Positions 21,638 to 32,271 of a stretch of 64,000 bases of DNA are shown in pieces. Both the position numbers and the translations under genes were made by a program. Below the pieces are notes generated by a model. That model worked only from the letters and a program-made list of their open reading frames with translations, searched no databases and was not told where the DNA came from. The stretch comes from Teratosphaeria epicoccoides (Eukaryota > Ascomycota > Dothideomycetes > Mycosphaerellales > Teratosphaeriaceae). The stretch lies in assembly GCA_021401465.1 (NCBI GenBank), contig JADDMT010000001.1, positions 496,001 to 560,000 of the forward strand. The letters are read 5' to 3'. Position 1 is the stretch's first letter; every line of letters begins with the position of its first letter.

Positions 21638-22216
21638 TCACAGCCCATACTTCTCCCTCCTCACCTGCTCCCTCTGCTCCGCAAACGCCTCCCGGCTGAT
21701 CGCCAACACCCTCTCAAACCCCGCCCGCCCCTTCGCCGCATTCTGTCCGAACCGCTCCAACGAAAACTCCTCAATCTTATTCTTGATCCTCTGCCACCCG
21801 CCACAAAGCGCAATAATCTTCGCGCTCTGCTCAAACACCGTCTTCCCCGAAGCCTCCCCGCCATCGCTCGGCCTGTACACCACCTTCTCCTGCACGCTGA
21901 TCAACTCGCTCCACGTCATGTTCTGACTGCACATTGTCACTTTTTTGGCCACGGGGTCGACGTAGCTGACTTCGTAGACGTGCGAGACGTCGCCGCCGCC
22001 GAGGATGGATTGGATCCATTGCGGCGCGTTTTGTTTGCAGGTTATGAGGCGTTCGGAGCGGAGGATGTGGGTGCTCGGGTCGAGAGTGCGGGAAAGGGTG
22101 TCGACGGCGATTACGTGGGTGGATTGGTCGTTCCAGGGGCAGTATTTACGCCAATTGGCGGTGCTGACTTCGTCCCAAGAGTAGGCGAATTCGTGCTGGC
22201 TTCGGAAGAAGCGCAT
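21638..22216 (-). CDS. PRELI/MSF1 (Ups-type) mitochondrial lipid-transfer protein
   Basis: Single exon, 192 aa. The PRELI domain occupies residues 1 to about 170: MRFFRSQHEFAYSWDEVSTA, NWRKYCPWNDQSTHVIAVDTL, ILRSERLITCKQNAPQW, and VYEVSYVDPVAKKVTMCSQN. Such proteins shuttle phosphatidic acid or phosphatidylserine between mitochondrial membranes in the intermembrane space as complexes with Mdm35. The sequence looks closest to the fungal Msf1/Ups1-Ups2 group; which lipid it carries cannot be told by eye. Its C-terminal helix (QNAAKGRAGFERVL...) is of normal length. Start at 22216 coincides with the first residue of the domain. Confidence 0.93.
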   Translation of the reverse strand: MRFFRSQHEFAYSWDEVSTANWRKYCPWNDQSTHVIAVDTLSRTLDPSTHILRSERLITCKQNAPQWIQSILGGGDVSHVYEVSYVDPVAKKVTMCSQNMTWSELISVQEKVVYRPSDGGEASGKTVFEQSAKIIALCGGWQRIKNKIEEFSLERFGQNAAKGRAGFERVLAISREAFAEQREQVRREKYGL

Positions 22217-24669
22217 TTTTGGGGGCTGTATATCCGTTGAGATGCTTCCCTACGCGTGTGTAGGTATGTGGGGTCGGTGGCGTCTGTGTGCGCCAGGTGT
22301 GCTCGGTCGGCGACTGTGGTAAAGTTGCTGGAAGTCTTGATCGTCCTAGACTGTTCCCAAGATGGTGGTTTACATGAATGCAGGCCGTAAATGTGAAAAG
22401 GAGAGTGAGAGGGTTGTGCTATATTTCTCTACGGAAGTTGAGTAGCTCTCGAACATTGCCGAAAGCTTTTCGTCCGTGCGTCCGAAAAATCGCGCTCCTG
22501 CAGGGTCCAGTCCTGTCACATGCAACAACTATGCGTCAGACACAGCCAAGCATTCAGACTTCAGACTCGTTATTGGTAGAGGGCATGTCTTCTTGGCATA
22601 CAACGTCTCACTCAGCCGTGTTCGCAGACGAGGCAATGATCTATGAAGGAAGTCGTTTCTGAGCGGCCCACTGCCAAGGTGTACATTCATTGGTATCATC
22701 TTGCAAAGGTATCAGCGAAACCAGATGGCTGTTTGGAGCTGCTGACAACGAGGCATCAATGCCATATAAAGCGTGGGATACATGGTATGCTGACCAAGGA
22801 AATCCCAACGTTTAGCTCGGTGAGACTTGGGCGACCACAGCCAATAATGCGTGACAAGTAGTTTGGACAAGGCGAGGCAATGTCACAGGCCCAGAGGGCA
22901 GACGATGCTAAGCTACAGGCCGTCGGGACGAAGCAAAATGACGGCAATTTTCGACGTGTGTTATCTGCAAGCACAGCACTATTCCAGCGTAATTTGTTCA
23001 GCGACTTGTCCCCGGGAGACGAGCAACCACCCAACACAATGCAATTGCACTTTATCATACTTCAGAAAAGAGGATAGCAGCGCTTGCCGCGCTGGTCTTC
23101 CATGTCATTCACCTCTCCATGAGGGAGCTTCTGAATGCAGAAGGGCGCGAGCATAGGATGATTGGACGAAGTCGGTGCTCGAAATGGCGCAATTAATGCC
23201 GAGACTTGCAACCGCGCGGCGCGGTCGACGATCATCGACATAGGTTCAGAGTACATGAGCACATTTTCTCATGCCACGGAAATCTCATGGCTGTTCCCAA
23301 GGCTTTTACAATACTCCCAAACGCGATGGACTCGTCCCTTTGCGAAACTGGCACCCACGAGTTCTCTCGCGCCGAGCCAAGCAGAGAGACTTCTGCCTAT
23401 TTCCAATGCGAGCTTGTCCCACAGCGCGCAGAGATCGCAAGGCAACCCAAATGGTTACTAGCGCCGTCCCTTCTGCTGTTCGTCTAGGTCCTGCCCGCAA
23501 AGAACAGAGACACGTCCTGGGCGTTCGTCATCTGCTCCCCGCTGCCGAACAAGTTTCACTCAACAAAAGCCAAGATCGAAGACCCAAAGCGCAGGTACTG
23601 CCATAACCGGGCTCGATGGAGAATTGTATTTTGTTGTGGCCTTGAATGAATTGCCGCTCTCGAGTGGCTGGATGACGCTTCTGGATGACGCTTCTGGATG
23701 ACGACAGGTGAGAAGCGGAAATAGGCTTACGGCCTGGCGATGCGGTGATCTGAACGGGCCAGTGTGTTGGTCGGCGAGGCTTAGGCGAAGACGGGTTGGC
23801 CCAGGTCATCATCATAGATCGCTGAAGACATGCCGCGGTCCAGGAAGTCTCTCAAGCTCAGAACAACGCCGTCCCGGTTTCCCGGTCTACTATCGCGCTG
23901 TGTAACTCTATCGCTGTAATCCTCGTCAACATTCTAGTATATCGTTGTTCGCTGTGGATGAGCCCAAGATGTATCTTAGCCAGGACGAGTATATGTGCGC
24001 GAAGCTTGTACTTCTGTTGAGCCTGAGTGCAGGATACACTACATGTGCTTCGATTGGTCATCTGGGTGCTCGCAAAAGGTGGCATCTGGGATGTGGAGGT
24101 CGGTGGGCAGAGCGGTCGGATGAGCCAGCAGGCTCACGGGTACGTCCATGCAGACTAGCAGAGTATCGGTGAATTACATGTTCGCCTGTGAACGAGTGAT
24201 GAAATGAAAAGTGAACTTGCTGTGTGCAGTAGACAGATTGAGGACGTTGGATGATGTTTGATTCAGTTGCTCGGAGGACAGTCCAGGTTTTGTCGCGAAT
24301 GCCGCGAGACGTTAGGCACACTGTCCATGCCTATTACCACGGTCTGACTCTGAGCTTGAGGAGTTCTTTGCTGTCTCGTCCGAGTCTTGCTCTCCGCTGG
24401 CTGAGCGGCTACGGGTTTACTGCCATCGCCAAGCCGCACCAGGAGGTGTTCTTCGCTACAATGTCCCCATTCAAAGGCTTCGTGTATATCACTGACATAA
24501 GCCATCAGACTTAGCTTCAAGTCACGACGCTGAGCTATTTCCAGGATACAGGCGAAGCTTCAGCGGCAGGCTTGATTAAGTAGGCAGCTCGATCCGTCAG
24601 CGGACCGGAGCACTGCGAGCGCTTGGAGCGATTGGCCACACGCCGTAGGCGAGACTGTGGCGCATTCAA
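22217..24669. other. Gene-poor 2.45-kb region
   Basis: Between the PRELI start and the coiled-coil gene stop. Only short, unremarkable open frames on both strands. It holds a 13-bp tandem repeat at 23668-23706. No transposon ends, tRNA or rRNA signals recognised. Confidence 0.5.
23668..23706. repeat. 13-bp tandem repeat, about 2.8 copies
   Basis: Unit CTGGATGACGCTT repeated twice exactly, with a third partial copy (CTGGATGACG). Direct repeats abut with no spacers, so it is a minisatellite-like array. Confidence 0.9.
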
Positions 24670-25554
24670 TCACAGCCCATTCTTGAATCCCGTGGCTTCA
24701 AGCTGCGCCTGCAAGTCAGCAAGGCTTGCTGTCAAATTAGCTGCCGGCGCAGGTGATGGAGCCGGGCGGGAAGCAGGGCGGGGCGCGGGAGCAGAAGCAG
24801 AAGCAGGAGCAGGAGCAAAGGCAGGAGCAGGAGCAGAAGTAGTAGAAGCTGGCCTGGGTCCCGTCCGCCTCGCCTCGCCGCTGCTCCCGCTCTTCGCCCT
24901 CTTGCTAGCCCGCTCCCTACGTCCCCTCCTCCCACCAGACGTCTTCACACCTTCCTTTTCCGCCACATTGCCGTGCATCCACGGGTCCTCTACCGTGCCC
25001 CCGTCCAGCCTCTTAACTTCATCTTCCAACCTCTTGTTTTCTGCCTTCAACCTCTGCAACCCCGCTTCCTCCTGCATCTGGAGATCCTTCAACATCTCCT
25101 CTTGCTGCTCGCGAGGCATCTTTTCCACCTCCTGCCTGAAATTGCTCAAAACATCCTCGTCCTTATCGGGATAATCCGATTCCAGAAGGTCCGTGAAATG
25201 TCCTCGCACATGCGCACCTGCCGCATGCAGCCGCGTAAAAGCTGTGCGATACTGTTCCGGGTTACGGACAAGCGTCCATGTGTAGGGCGGGACGGGGCTG
25301 TTGTGAAGTTTGACTTGGGTGGGGATCGAATCGATGTAATGTCTCATCCTCTCTGCATTGGCGAGCAGTGCATCAAGAGAGTCACGAGCTTCTTGGAGGT
25401 TTCTCTGGTCAGCGGCGCGGAGGAAGGCTACCTGTTGTTCTGGCGTTGTAAGTTGTTTGGCTTCCTCCGAGGCCCCAGAGTAGGCCCGTGGGAAAGACAG
25501 GCGGTGCACTGCATTCAGATGCTTGCGCAGATGGAAGAGTCGCTTTTCTGCCAT
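24670..25554 (-). CDS. Uncharacterised coiled-coil protein with Pro/Ala tail
   Basis: Single exon, 294 aa; no family recognised. Residues 1-140 are mixed helical (MAEKRLFHLRKHLNAVHRL, then LDALLANAERMRHYIDSIP and PYTWTLVRNPEQY). Residues about 145-200 are strongly charged and predicted coiled coil (QQEEMLKDLQMQEEAGLQRL). A basic patch (GGRRGRRERASKRAKS, about 214-229) could be a nuclear signal. It is followed by a Pro-Ala low-complexity run (about 240-275) and a short terminal helix (SLADLQAQLEATGF). Sustained codon bias and a clean ATG support a real gene. It is divergent from the short-chain dehydrogenase with 298 bp between start codons, probably a shared promoter region. Confidence 0.72.
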   Translation of the reverse strand: MAEKRLFHLRKHLNAVHRLSFPRAYSGASEEAKQLTTPEQQVAFLRAADQRNLQEARDSLDALLANAERMRHYIDSIPTQVKLHNSPVPPYTWTLVRNPEQYRTAFTRLHAAGAHVRGHFTDLLESDYPDKDEDVLSNFRQEVEKMPREQQEEMLKDLQMQEEAGLQRLKAENKRLEDEVKRLDGGTVEDPWMHGNVAEKEGVKTSGGRRGRRERASKRAKSGSSGEARRTGPRPASTTSAPAPAFAPAPASASAPAPRPASRPAPSPAPAANLTASLADLQAQLEATGFKNGL

Positions 25555-25852
25555 TGTTCGGTAGCTGAATCATGGTATAAGGAGGATGATGTAGCAAACG
25601 ATGTGGCAATGACTGAATGTTGACATGTCAAGCTGCGAAACCCCGCTCTTCTACATAAACATGTGTTATCATACCTCCCATCGTATTCAATATTCGAATA
25701 TGGGAGACATGGCGGGTGTCTGAGGTAGGCCCACAGCACCCCTCAACTCTATTCGTCTTCAACCAAGATGTGGACCCGGTGTGAAGCTCCCGGCGTCCAT
25801 AATGCAACTTGATCGCTGCATTGAAGCCTCTACAACCCTGGGATAACGCAAA

Positions 25853-26862
25853 ATGTCTCGCCCCGGCTACGCAAGGACGGCTTCCACCAATCTGGGCGCA
25901 AGTGGTGGCCAGAGAGTGCTGGAAGGCAAGAACGCTATTGTCACGGGAGGATCTAGAGGTCTGCCTGTCCTGGCTGGCGTCGACCAGAGCACTATGCTGA
26001 CATCCTTACAGGCATTGGAGCCGCCACGTGCGAAAACTTGGCCAGCAAAGGCGCCAATATCATCCTCAACTACACTTCCGACTCCTCCGAACCCAAAGCA
26101 GAACAGCTTGCCCAAAAGCTGCAAGCGGACTATGGCGTCCAGACTCTCGCCGTCCAGGCCGACCTAGGCACCGAGAATGGACCCGCTCATATCATCAACA
26201 TGGCCCTCAACCATTTCTCGCACCCCAAGACCCGCAAGCTGCAAATCGACATCATCATCAACAACGCCGGTGTGGCCTCCAAATCCACACTTGCCGATTG
26301 CACGATCGAGGAGTTCAACCGGCTCTACAGCGTCAACGTCCGAGGCCCTTTGCTTCTAATGAAAGCAGCGCTACCTTACCTGCCGAATGACCGGAGCGGG
26401 CGGGTTGTCAACGTCAGTTCTGTATCGAGTTCGCTCGGCTTCGAAGGTGACGCGATGTACGGAGGCACCAAAGCGGCGTTGGAGGCGATGACGAGAAGCT
26501 GGGCGAGAGAGTTGGCGGAGCATTGCACGGTGAACGCCGTCAATCCCGGCCCTGTGGCGACTGACATGTATGGGAGCACGAGTCAGGAGTTCCAGGCCAA
26601 GATGGCAGGCTGGACGAGAAACACGCCGTTAGCAGCGATTAAGCCAGATGTGGATCGGAAGGATTTGGTGGAGAATGCTGAGCTGGCGGGCGGCAGGCCG
26701 GTGAGTCTGTTATATATCGTCGGTGCCCACTTGCGCTGACTGCGACTACAGGCATACGACACCGATATTGCTGGAATTATCGCCATGCTCACGACGCCAG
26801 ACAGTGCCTGGTGCACCGGCAGCACAATCTGCGCGAATGGAGGCTTCAAGTTCAGCTACTAG
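25853..26862 (+). CDS. Short-chain dehydrogenase/reductase (classical SDR)
   Basis: Exons 25853-25958, 26012-26700 and 26752-26862 (53-nt and 51-nt introns) give 301 aa. The Rossmann cofactor motif TGGSRGIG is rebuilt across intron 1. NNAG is present (IIINNAGVAS), the catalytic serine lies in VNVSSVSSS, and the active-site pair is YGGTK (Tyr and Lys). PGPVATDMYG marks the substrate loop. The third exon supplies the conserved C-terminus AWCTGSTICANGGFKF. The arrangement is that of fungal 3-ketoacyl-ACP reductase-like or versicolorin reductase-like SDRs using NADP(H). Substrate is unknown; there is no adjacent synthase gene that would place it in a secondary-metabolite cluster. Confidence 0.92.
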
Positions 26863-27300
26863 CTGACGGCGAAAGGAAAGGCTGCAGCATTTTAGTCTAT
26901 CAATAATTGATCAATTGACTGTTTTGAGTCTCACTCCATGACTGATAGATGCTCGATCAGGTATCTGCCTCGGTGCAACAGCCTACGGCACCGGCAGTGT
27001 CAGGAGATCAAGGCACAATTTCATTGTGTATCAGCGCGACAGCTTGATCCGTGTATTGGTGGGTTGTGACAAGGATGCGTCCACATCGTGGGACAGTCGT
27101 GAGAAGAACTTGATCATGCGAACAGCGAGACGCCTGCACTACTCTTCAGAATTCAAGAGGAGACGTCACATTATTAAAAGATATTATCTCGGAAATCTTT
27201 CAAATCATTCGATCCCCAAGCATGCTCACGCTATGCAGAAAATTCGCTCATTCGCTTTTATCAATACAGAAGACGTGAACCCATCGAACAAGCTGCAGAC
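26863..27300. other. Convergent intergenic region
   Basis: Between the stop codons of the SDR gene and the GPI-protein gene; AT-richer than its neighbours. No gene seen. Confidence 0.55.
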
Positions 27301-27973
27301 CTAGAGAAGAGCAAGCAGACCAGCGACAGCAGCCATACCTGCTGGAATGACAGTGGCTGCGGCGCCAGAACCGGAGGTGGTAGAAGCGGCGGTTGCTGAG
27401 CTGGTAGAGCCCTGGTTTTGTTCTGTCAGTAAGAACGCCCAGAGAGGTGGGCAACGTGTAGAACCATACCGATCCAAGGCCCGAATACAGCGTCTGCGAC
27501 GCCGTCGTAGTCCCACTCGCCGTAGCGTCACCCGACGAAACAGCGACCGTAGCAGTGGCAGTACCATGGGAGCTCGTGCTCGTAGACGGGTACCTGTTGA
27601 CTCCACGTCAGCAACCTTGTCCTCCCCACCCATCTGTACAAGTGGCTATCACTTACGCCTTCGCAGCATTACACCATGCAGTATTCTGCTGCTCTGCCGC
27701 GTACCTGTTCGGGTCCGTCAGGCAGTTGTTATAGCATGTAAGCACGTTGCTCTGCTGCGTGCACAGGCAGTCCCAGTCGTTGGGGGCGCAGTCGTTGAGC
27801 TGCGCGGTGAGTTGCGTGAGACAGGTTTGGATCGTGATGTCGATCTGCTCGCCGCAGCCGGAGCTGCCGCTTGCTACGGTGGCGGAGTTGGTGGTGCTGG
27901 CTAGGGGTGTCGAGGTCGAAGTGGATTGGGCGGTTGCAAAGCCGAGCAGAGGGAGGAGCAGGAGGGAAAGCAT
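27301..27973 (-). CDS. GPI-anchored Cys-rich, Ser/Thr-rich cell-wall protein
   Basis: Exons 27973-27657, 27593-27470 and 27411-27301 (introns 63 and 58 nt, GTAAGT...ACAG and GTATGG...CCAG) give 183 aa. A clear signal peptide (MLSLLLLPLLGFATA) is followed by a Thr/Ser spacer. A compact domain with eight cysteines (about residues 40-101) comes next; it is CFEM-like in cysteine count but not in exact spacing. Then comes a Ser/Thr/Gly-rich stalk and a hydrophobic C-terminal segment (VIPAGMAAVAGLLALL) typical of a GPI-attachment signal. The protein is therefore expected at the plasma membrane or cell wall. Exact function unknown. The exon boundaries are supported by frame and by the typical signals at all four sites. 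Confidence 0.85.
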
Positions 27974-29480
27974 TCTGACGGGTCGACGGTGGTTGAGTGG
28001 AAGTCCAGGTGATCCGCTTGTCTTGCTTGCTCTTGCTCTTGATTCCTTGTTCTTTCGTTCTTTCAGGGCTATGGAATATGGATAGGTCGATATACTACAG
28101 CCTGTTCTGATACAGTGTGATATCGTAGCGACAGTAGAAGCAGAAGAGACGTTGCAACAGGAACAGCAGAAGCGTAGCAGACTCGGGCTCCGAAGGTGTT
28201 CTGAGCTCACCTGAACATTCCTACATGAATGCCCGTGCAGCAATGGCCTGATTCGCCACCCCTGTATGATGGTCATAGTGAGATTCGAACGCCCAGCAAA
28301 CACGAGCTTAGTGCAGGTAGCTTTCGGGAAGAAGTAGTCTATACCACGAAGCTTGGACACCACTGCGCCCAAGGCACCTCATATTCGGCAAGCATTGGAG
28401 GTTCCGTGCAAGTACTGGTCAGCAATAGAGTACCCAGATCCGGCTGGACAGCGTGGAGATGGGCAGATGTGGAGGCCATGCTCTGGTAGCAGCAGTTGAG
28501 GCGCGCAAAACGGTACAGAGAGGAGGCGAGAAATTTGTCTCATGCGAAATGGGACCGGGTCGGAAGAGTATTGATGTGCAAGTCGCCGAGGTGTATGCAT
28601 AAATTGTCGTTCCTCCTTTGTTGATTGGTTCAAGCAAGTCTTGACTCTTGTGGTGGCCAATTGCTCAGGTGAGAGCTTCTGTAAATAGGCAGGCTACCTC
28701 CTACTGTGGACAACAGCGGGTGATCTATTCTGAGATGTGCTGCTTCTCGCCACCAGCCTCGGAGAATGTTGCAATGTCCTGTTCGGACATACGCTATACG
28801 CGAGGGTTTGGCGACTTTTTGCTGATGAGTTTGTGACAGGCATGGCATGACACCAGTAGTGGCAGATGAGACAGGGCGGCGCGTGCAACCCGCCGGCGAT
28901 CGTTGTCTCCACCAAATTATCAGTGATAGCGTCACATGTGCTCAACGGGATTATCCAAGTCAGCATCAATAATGCACCAATGAATCATGAGTAGATAGGT
29001 CGCGAGGCACGTCCCAACAAGCGCGAGGATGATCCTATCCGGCCTGATAGTGTGAAGGCTGACCGCCAGCTGTATCCACCAAAGGTTTCTGTGACCTGCT
29101 TGATCTCCTTGATGACGGCCGGAGGGATAGAGCGACCAGTCACGGGTACCCGAACAGCATAATGACTACCCAGCTCAAGGAATGGCAGCTTTGTTGGGTG
29201 GAAGCATGCCCATACGGTTGATCAAGGCACATGACAGGATTCGCAAAACCGCCAAGTGTACCCCGTGATGCGCATGACTGCCCTCACAGTTTGGGCCAGT
29301 GGGCCACCGCAACTACTGCCTCTTCACACGGACTGAGATCATTGTACACATGGACTCAAGCTGTCAAGACATCAGAACGCCGGCTGGAGCTAACACCAAG
29401 AATTCGAGCCTCTCCCGCAACGACCACCATCACCACTGCGCATGAGCTCGCGGCTGCCACCACACACCGCTAACCTCACT
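27974..29480. other. Intergenic region between the GPI-protein and GH76 genes
   Basis: About 1.5 kb holding the GPI-protein promoter and the GH76 3' flank. No gene recognised. A T-loop-like GTTCGAATC on the minus strand near 28284-28292 was examined and rejected as a tRNA. Confidence 0.5.
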
Positions 29481-30563
29481 CTACGAGACCATCGCGGCAG
29501 CTACCAGGCAGTCCATGGCCGAGCTATGCGAAGGCGCGCTGATGTACGCCGCAGGTCCTTGCCAGTCTGCCCCCAGCTGTCCGTGTGGATTGATATTGTG
29601 CTCCCAGAGAAAGTCGGCATTCTGCTGCAAGAAGTCGACGTAGGAATCTCTGTTCGCGACAGCCTGCAGCTTTGCCAGATTGCGGACGAAGACACCTTTG
29701 AATTGGGCCGAGGTGTCGTCAGACCTGGGATAGTCGGCCCAGTCAGTGAATATGCCATTGGAGTCGACCATGTGGGCAAGGGCGGCGTCGGCTATCGATG
29801 CGGCTGTTGAGATGTAGCTGCTGTTGCCAGTCAACTGGTGGAGCTCCACAAGGGCTCCGATGATTACACCCTGGTTGTACGACCATGTGGAACCTTCTGG
29901 CTTGCAAGACTGTATGTCGAGGCCATCCTGGTATACGCCATTGGAGTCTCGGAGGTTCTGGGACAACAGCCAATTGACTTGTTTGGCCGCGTATGAGCGA
30001 TAGTCCGTAGATCCTCCGCGGACACGACTGCCGAGGGAGGCGGCGACGGCGATGAATAGCTCGTTGTTGATCGTGTTGACTGCGGTATGAGCTTTGTCCC
30101 ACCATTGGCCGCCGCAGTTGCCATTCAGGCCTCCTATCATGTCTTGGAAGATACCTTCGGCTGCCCGCAGATACTGAGATCCACCGAACACATCATACGC
30201 ATCAATCCAGGCCAATGCCCACCAACCCTCATCGTCGTAGAACCCATTTGTCCAGCGTCCGCCATTGGTATCTCTGGCGGTCGTAAAGACTGTCTGAACA
30301 ATGTTGGTTGCGGTCGGTTTATAATTGGCGTCAGCCTTGACGATATTGGCTAATATGGTGACTACGTTTGCACTGTTCCACCACAGATTGACACCACCCC
30401 ATAGACCTGTTGACTCGTTATACCAGTCGCGCTGCAGGGTTGTCGCTGCTTTCACGGCATTCTTTGCATAGCCTGGGTTACGTGCGACTGACGGGTGTGG
30501 CTGGACATTTCGTGGAAGAATGGTCAAACCGAGCAGGCCTGCCGTAGCAAGAGTAAAATGCAT
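29481..30563 (-). CDS. Secreted glycoside hydrolase family 76 (alpha-1,6-mannanase / Dcw1-Dfg5-like)
   Basis: Single exon, 360 aa from the ATG at 30563. A signal peptide is visible (MHFTLATAGLLGLTIL). The GH76 (alpha/alpha)6 barrel follows: LWGGVNLWWNSANVVTILA, NGFYDDEGWWALAWIDAYDV with the adjacent catalytic aspartates at about residues 110-111, GGQWWDKAHTAVNTINNELF, and TWSYNQGVIIGALVELHQLT. GH76 enzymes cleave or transglycosylate alpha-1,6-mannan; fungal members process cell-wall mannan or GPI-linked glycans. No GPI signal is seen at the C-terminus (AMDCLVAAAMVS ends the barrel), so it is likely secreted or wall-associated. The frame upstream of 30563 extends to 30677 but lacks a signal peptide at its start. 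Confidence 0.93.
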   Translation of the reverse strand: MHFTLATAGLLGLTILPRNVQPHPSVARNPGYAKNAVKAATTLQRDWYNESTGLWGGVNLWWNSANVVTILANIVKADANYKPTATNIVQTVFTTARDTNGGRWTNGFYDDEGWWALAWIDAYDVFGGSQYLRAAEGIFQDMIGGLNGNCGGQWWDKAHTAVNTINNELFIAVAASLGSRVRGGSTDYRSYAAKQVNWLLSQNLRDSNGVYQDGLDIQSCKPEGSTWSYNQGVIIGALVELHQLTGNSSYISTAASIADAALAHMVDSNGIFTDWADYPRSDDTSAQFKGVFVRNLAKLQAVANRDSYVDFLQQNADFLWEHNINPHGQLGADWQGPAAYISAPSHSSAMDCLVAAAMVS

Positions 30564-32271
30564 AAGTGGATATGGTATGACTGAGATGGATGCCGTTGGT
30601 GATACGCGCACAGAAATGTGAGTCCTTCGGCTTGATGGTAATACTGACGAGAGCAGAACGGAGACCAGCTCATTCATACCTATCTTTGGCTACACTTGAG
30701 TGACGAACTTACTGCTGGGGCAACTGGCAGCTATCGCTGGTGCGTGGAGGAAGGAGTGCGGCGAACTGAGGGCGCTCTGGAGACAGTGACGATACAGCCA
30801 AAGAACAGCAGGCACGATGGCAGCAAGGACGATCTTGCGGCAGGAAGATGTGGATTTGCAATTTTTCGACCTTGAAGGAAATATAAAATTCGCGCTTGCC
30901 CATGCAGCTTTCCAGACGGGGTGTACACGGACAACTTGAGGTATGGTGCTCGTGTACAAGTTGTCCAGGCGCTGCTCTTCTGCTTAGTAGGCAATGCCAT
31001 CGCTCGGAATGTCGGGTGAAGATATCCCCTTGGAAAGGCTCTGGACAGATCCAATCCTGGCTTCTTAGGACGTATCTCTGCTCGCAATATTTGACTGCCT
31101 AGAGACCTTTGGCTTGGGCCGGAGCTGGAGTCAGAGATGGCTTGAGACCATGAGAGCATCTGATCCTGACGCGCAGACAACACCATGGAGGCGCGAGCAG
31201 GAGCAGAATTCGGAACAAACGAGAAGCTGACTGTGCAACTGTGCAGACTACGGCTCAGGTTCTTGTCAACCCTTCATCGGAAACTCGACAGACCACGGCC
31301 AGTGAATGAGCCGTCACAATCACTGAGCCGTCACCACTGCCATGATTCAGTCAATCCTGTTCGCAAGCAGTCATTGCCGTCAACCGTATCAATGCGTCAA
31401 TCACTGAACAGCCAGGTGGTTGGAAGAGTACTGTTTGATCAGCATGTAAAAGGTGATTGCTGGACATTTTGGTATCGAAACACGCCTCACGCTTGATCCG
31501 CTGACAGTGATAATTATGCGGTACTAATGACTGTTGTAATTTGACGTCTCAACAGCACAAACATGTGAGATTGTCGCCTGCTAAGGGTGATGAATGACCC
31601 AATTGGTCCCCAATTGGGTCTAAAATCGATTCGTTGCCTCATCCAGCTATTGTCAGCCGTGAGACGACTTGGGCTTCTTCTCTTCTGTTTCAGGATGCGG
31701 TATCTATCGATCGGCTGCGCCGGATACTCAACTGTAGTAACCGAAGAAGACATCGGACCGAAATGTCTTTCGAGCCGCGGCACACTAGGCGCGATCGGCA
31801 AATCGACGAGCTGCTCATGCGTAGCAAGAAGGCTAGAGCAGAGATGAACAGAAGAATCCGCAATTCTTGTGGCATATCTTGACATTAGCAGCAGCCCTGT
31901 CATCATCGCCAGAGATATTCCATCACTCGACATTGTGTGCGCTGGAATGTGTGTGCAGAGCTTGTGGTGATGATGGTAGAAGCGATGACACTTACGTTGG
32001 TGCTGGGACTTGTCAGTATCACCGCGGAATTGAGCCGTGGCGAGCTCAATATCATGATTATTATGATTATCATTCTTGCTATTATTATTAGCATCATTAT
32101 TCAAAGTCAGTGCATGTTATGACTATCATCATCATCTCGTCATCTGGGACGGTAGGTACATGCAGAAAATAGGAGCCACGTGAGCGGTCAGCGACATCTG
32201 AAACCGCTGCCAGGCAGCAACTCCACTCGTCTGCGCCTGCCAGGGGCGCACTTTCCACTTCGAGACCGCGA
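30564..32271. other. Intergenic region with possible introner-like relic
   Basis: About 1.7 kb. Contains the GH76 promoter side, a GTCAA/TGACT-rich tract (about 31300-31430, listed separately) and an ATT/ATC-rich low-complexity stretch at about 32050-32102. No coding gene supported. Confidence 0.5.
31300..31430 (-). repeat. Possible introner-like element relic
   Basis: On the minus strand this tract has ATGACTGCTT and ACGGCTCAGT in the same order as intron 2 of the DUF3712 gene (55461-55665), but farther apart. It also carries several TTGAC words. It lies outside any recognisable gene. Similarity is limited to short words, so homology is tentative. Confidence 0.35.

Noticed and set aside
23668..23706. 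Possible CRISPR-like array
   Set aside because: Units are 13 bp and abut without spacers, and the genome is fungal; it is a simple tandem repeat.
28265..28390. Minus-strand tRNA suggested by GTTCGAATC near 28290
   Set aside because: The flanking bases do not form a T stem (GGGCG against CTCAC) and no matching 5' acceptor half is present upstream, even allowing an insert.
32050..32102. ATT/ATC-rich stretch as coding for an Asn-rich N-terminus (minus strand)
   Set aside because: Simple low-complexity DNA; the frame that uses it has no domain or splice support.
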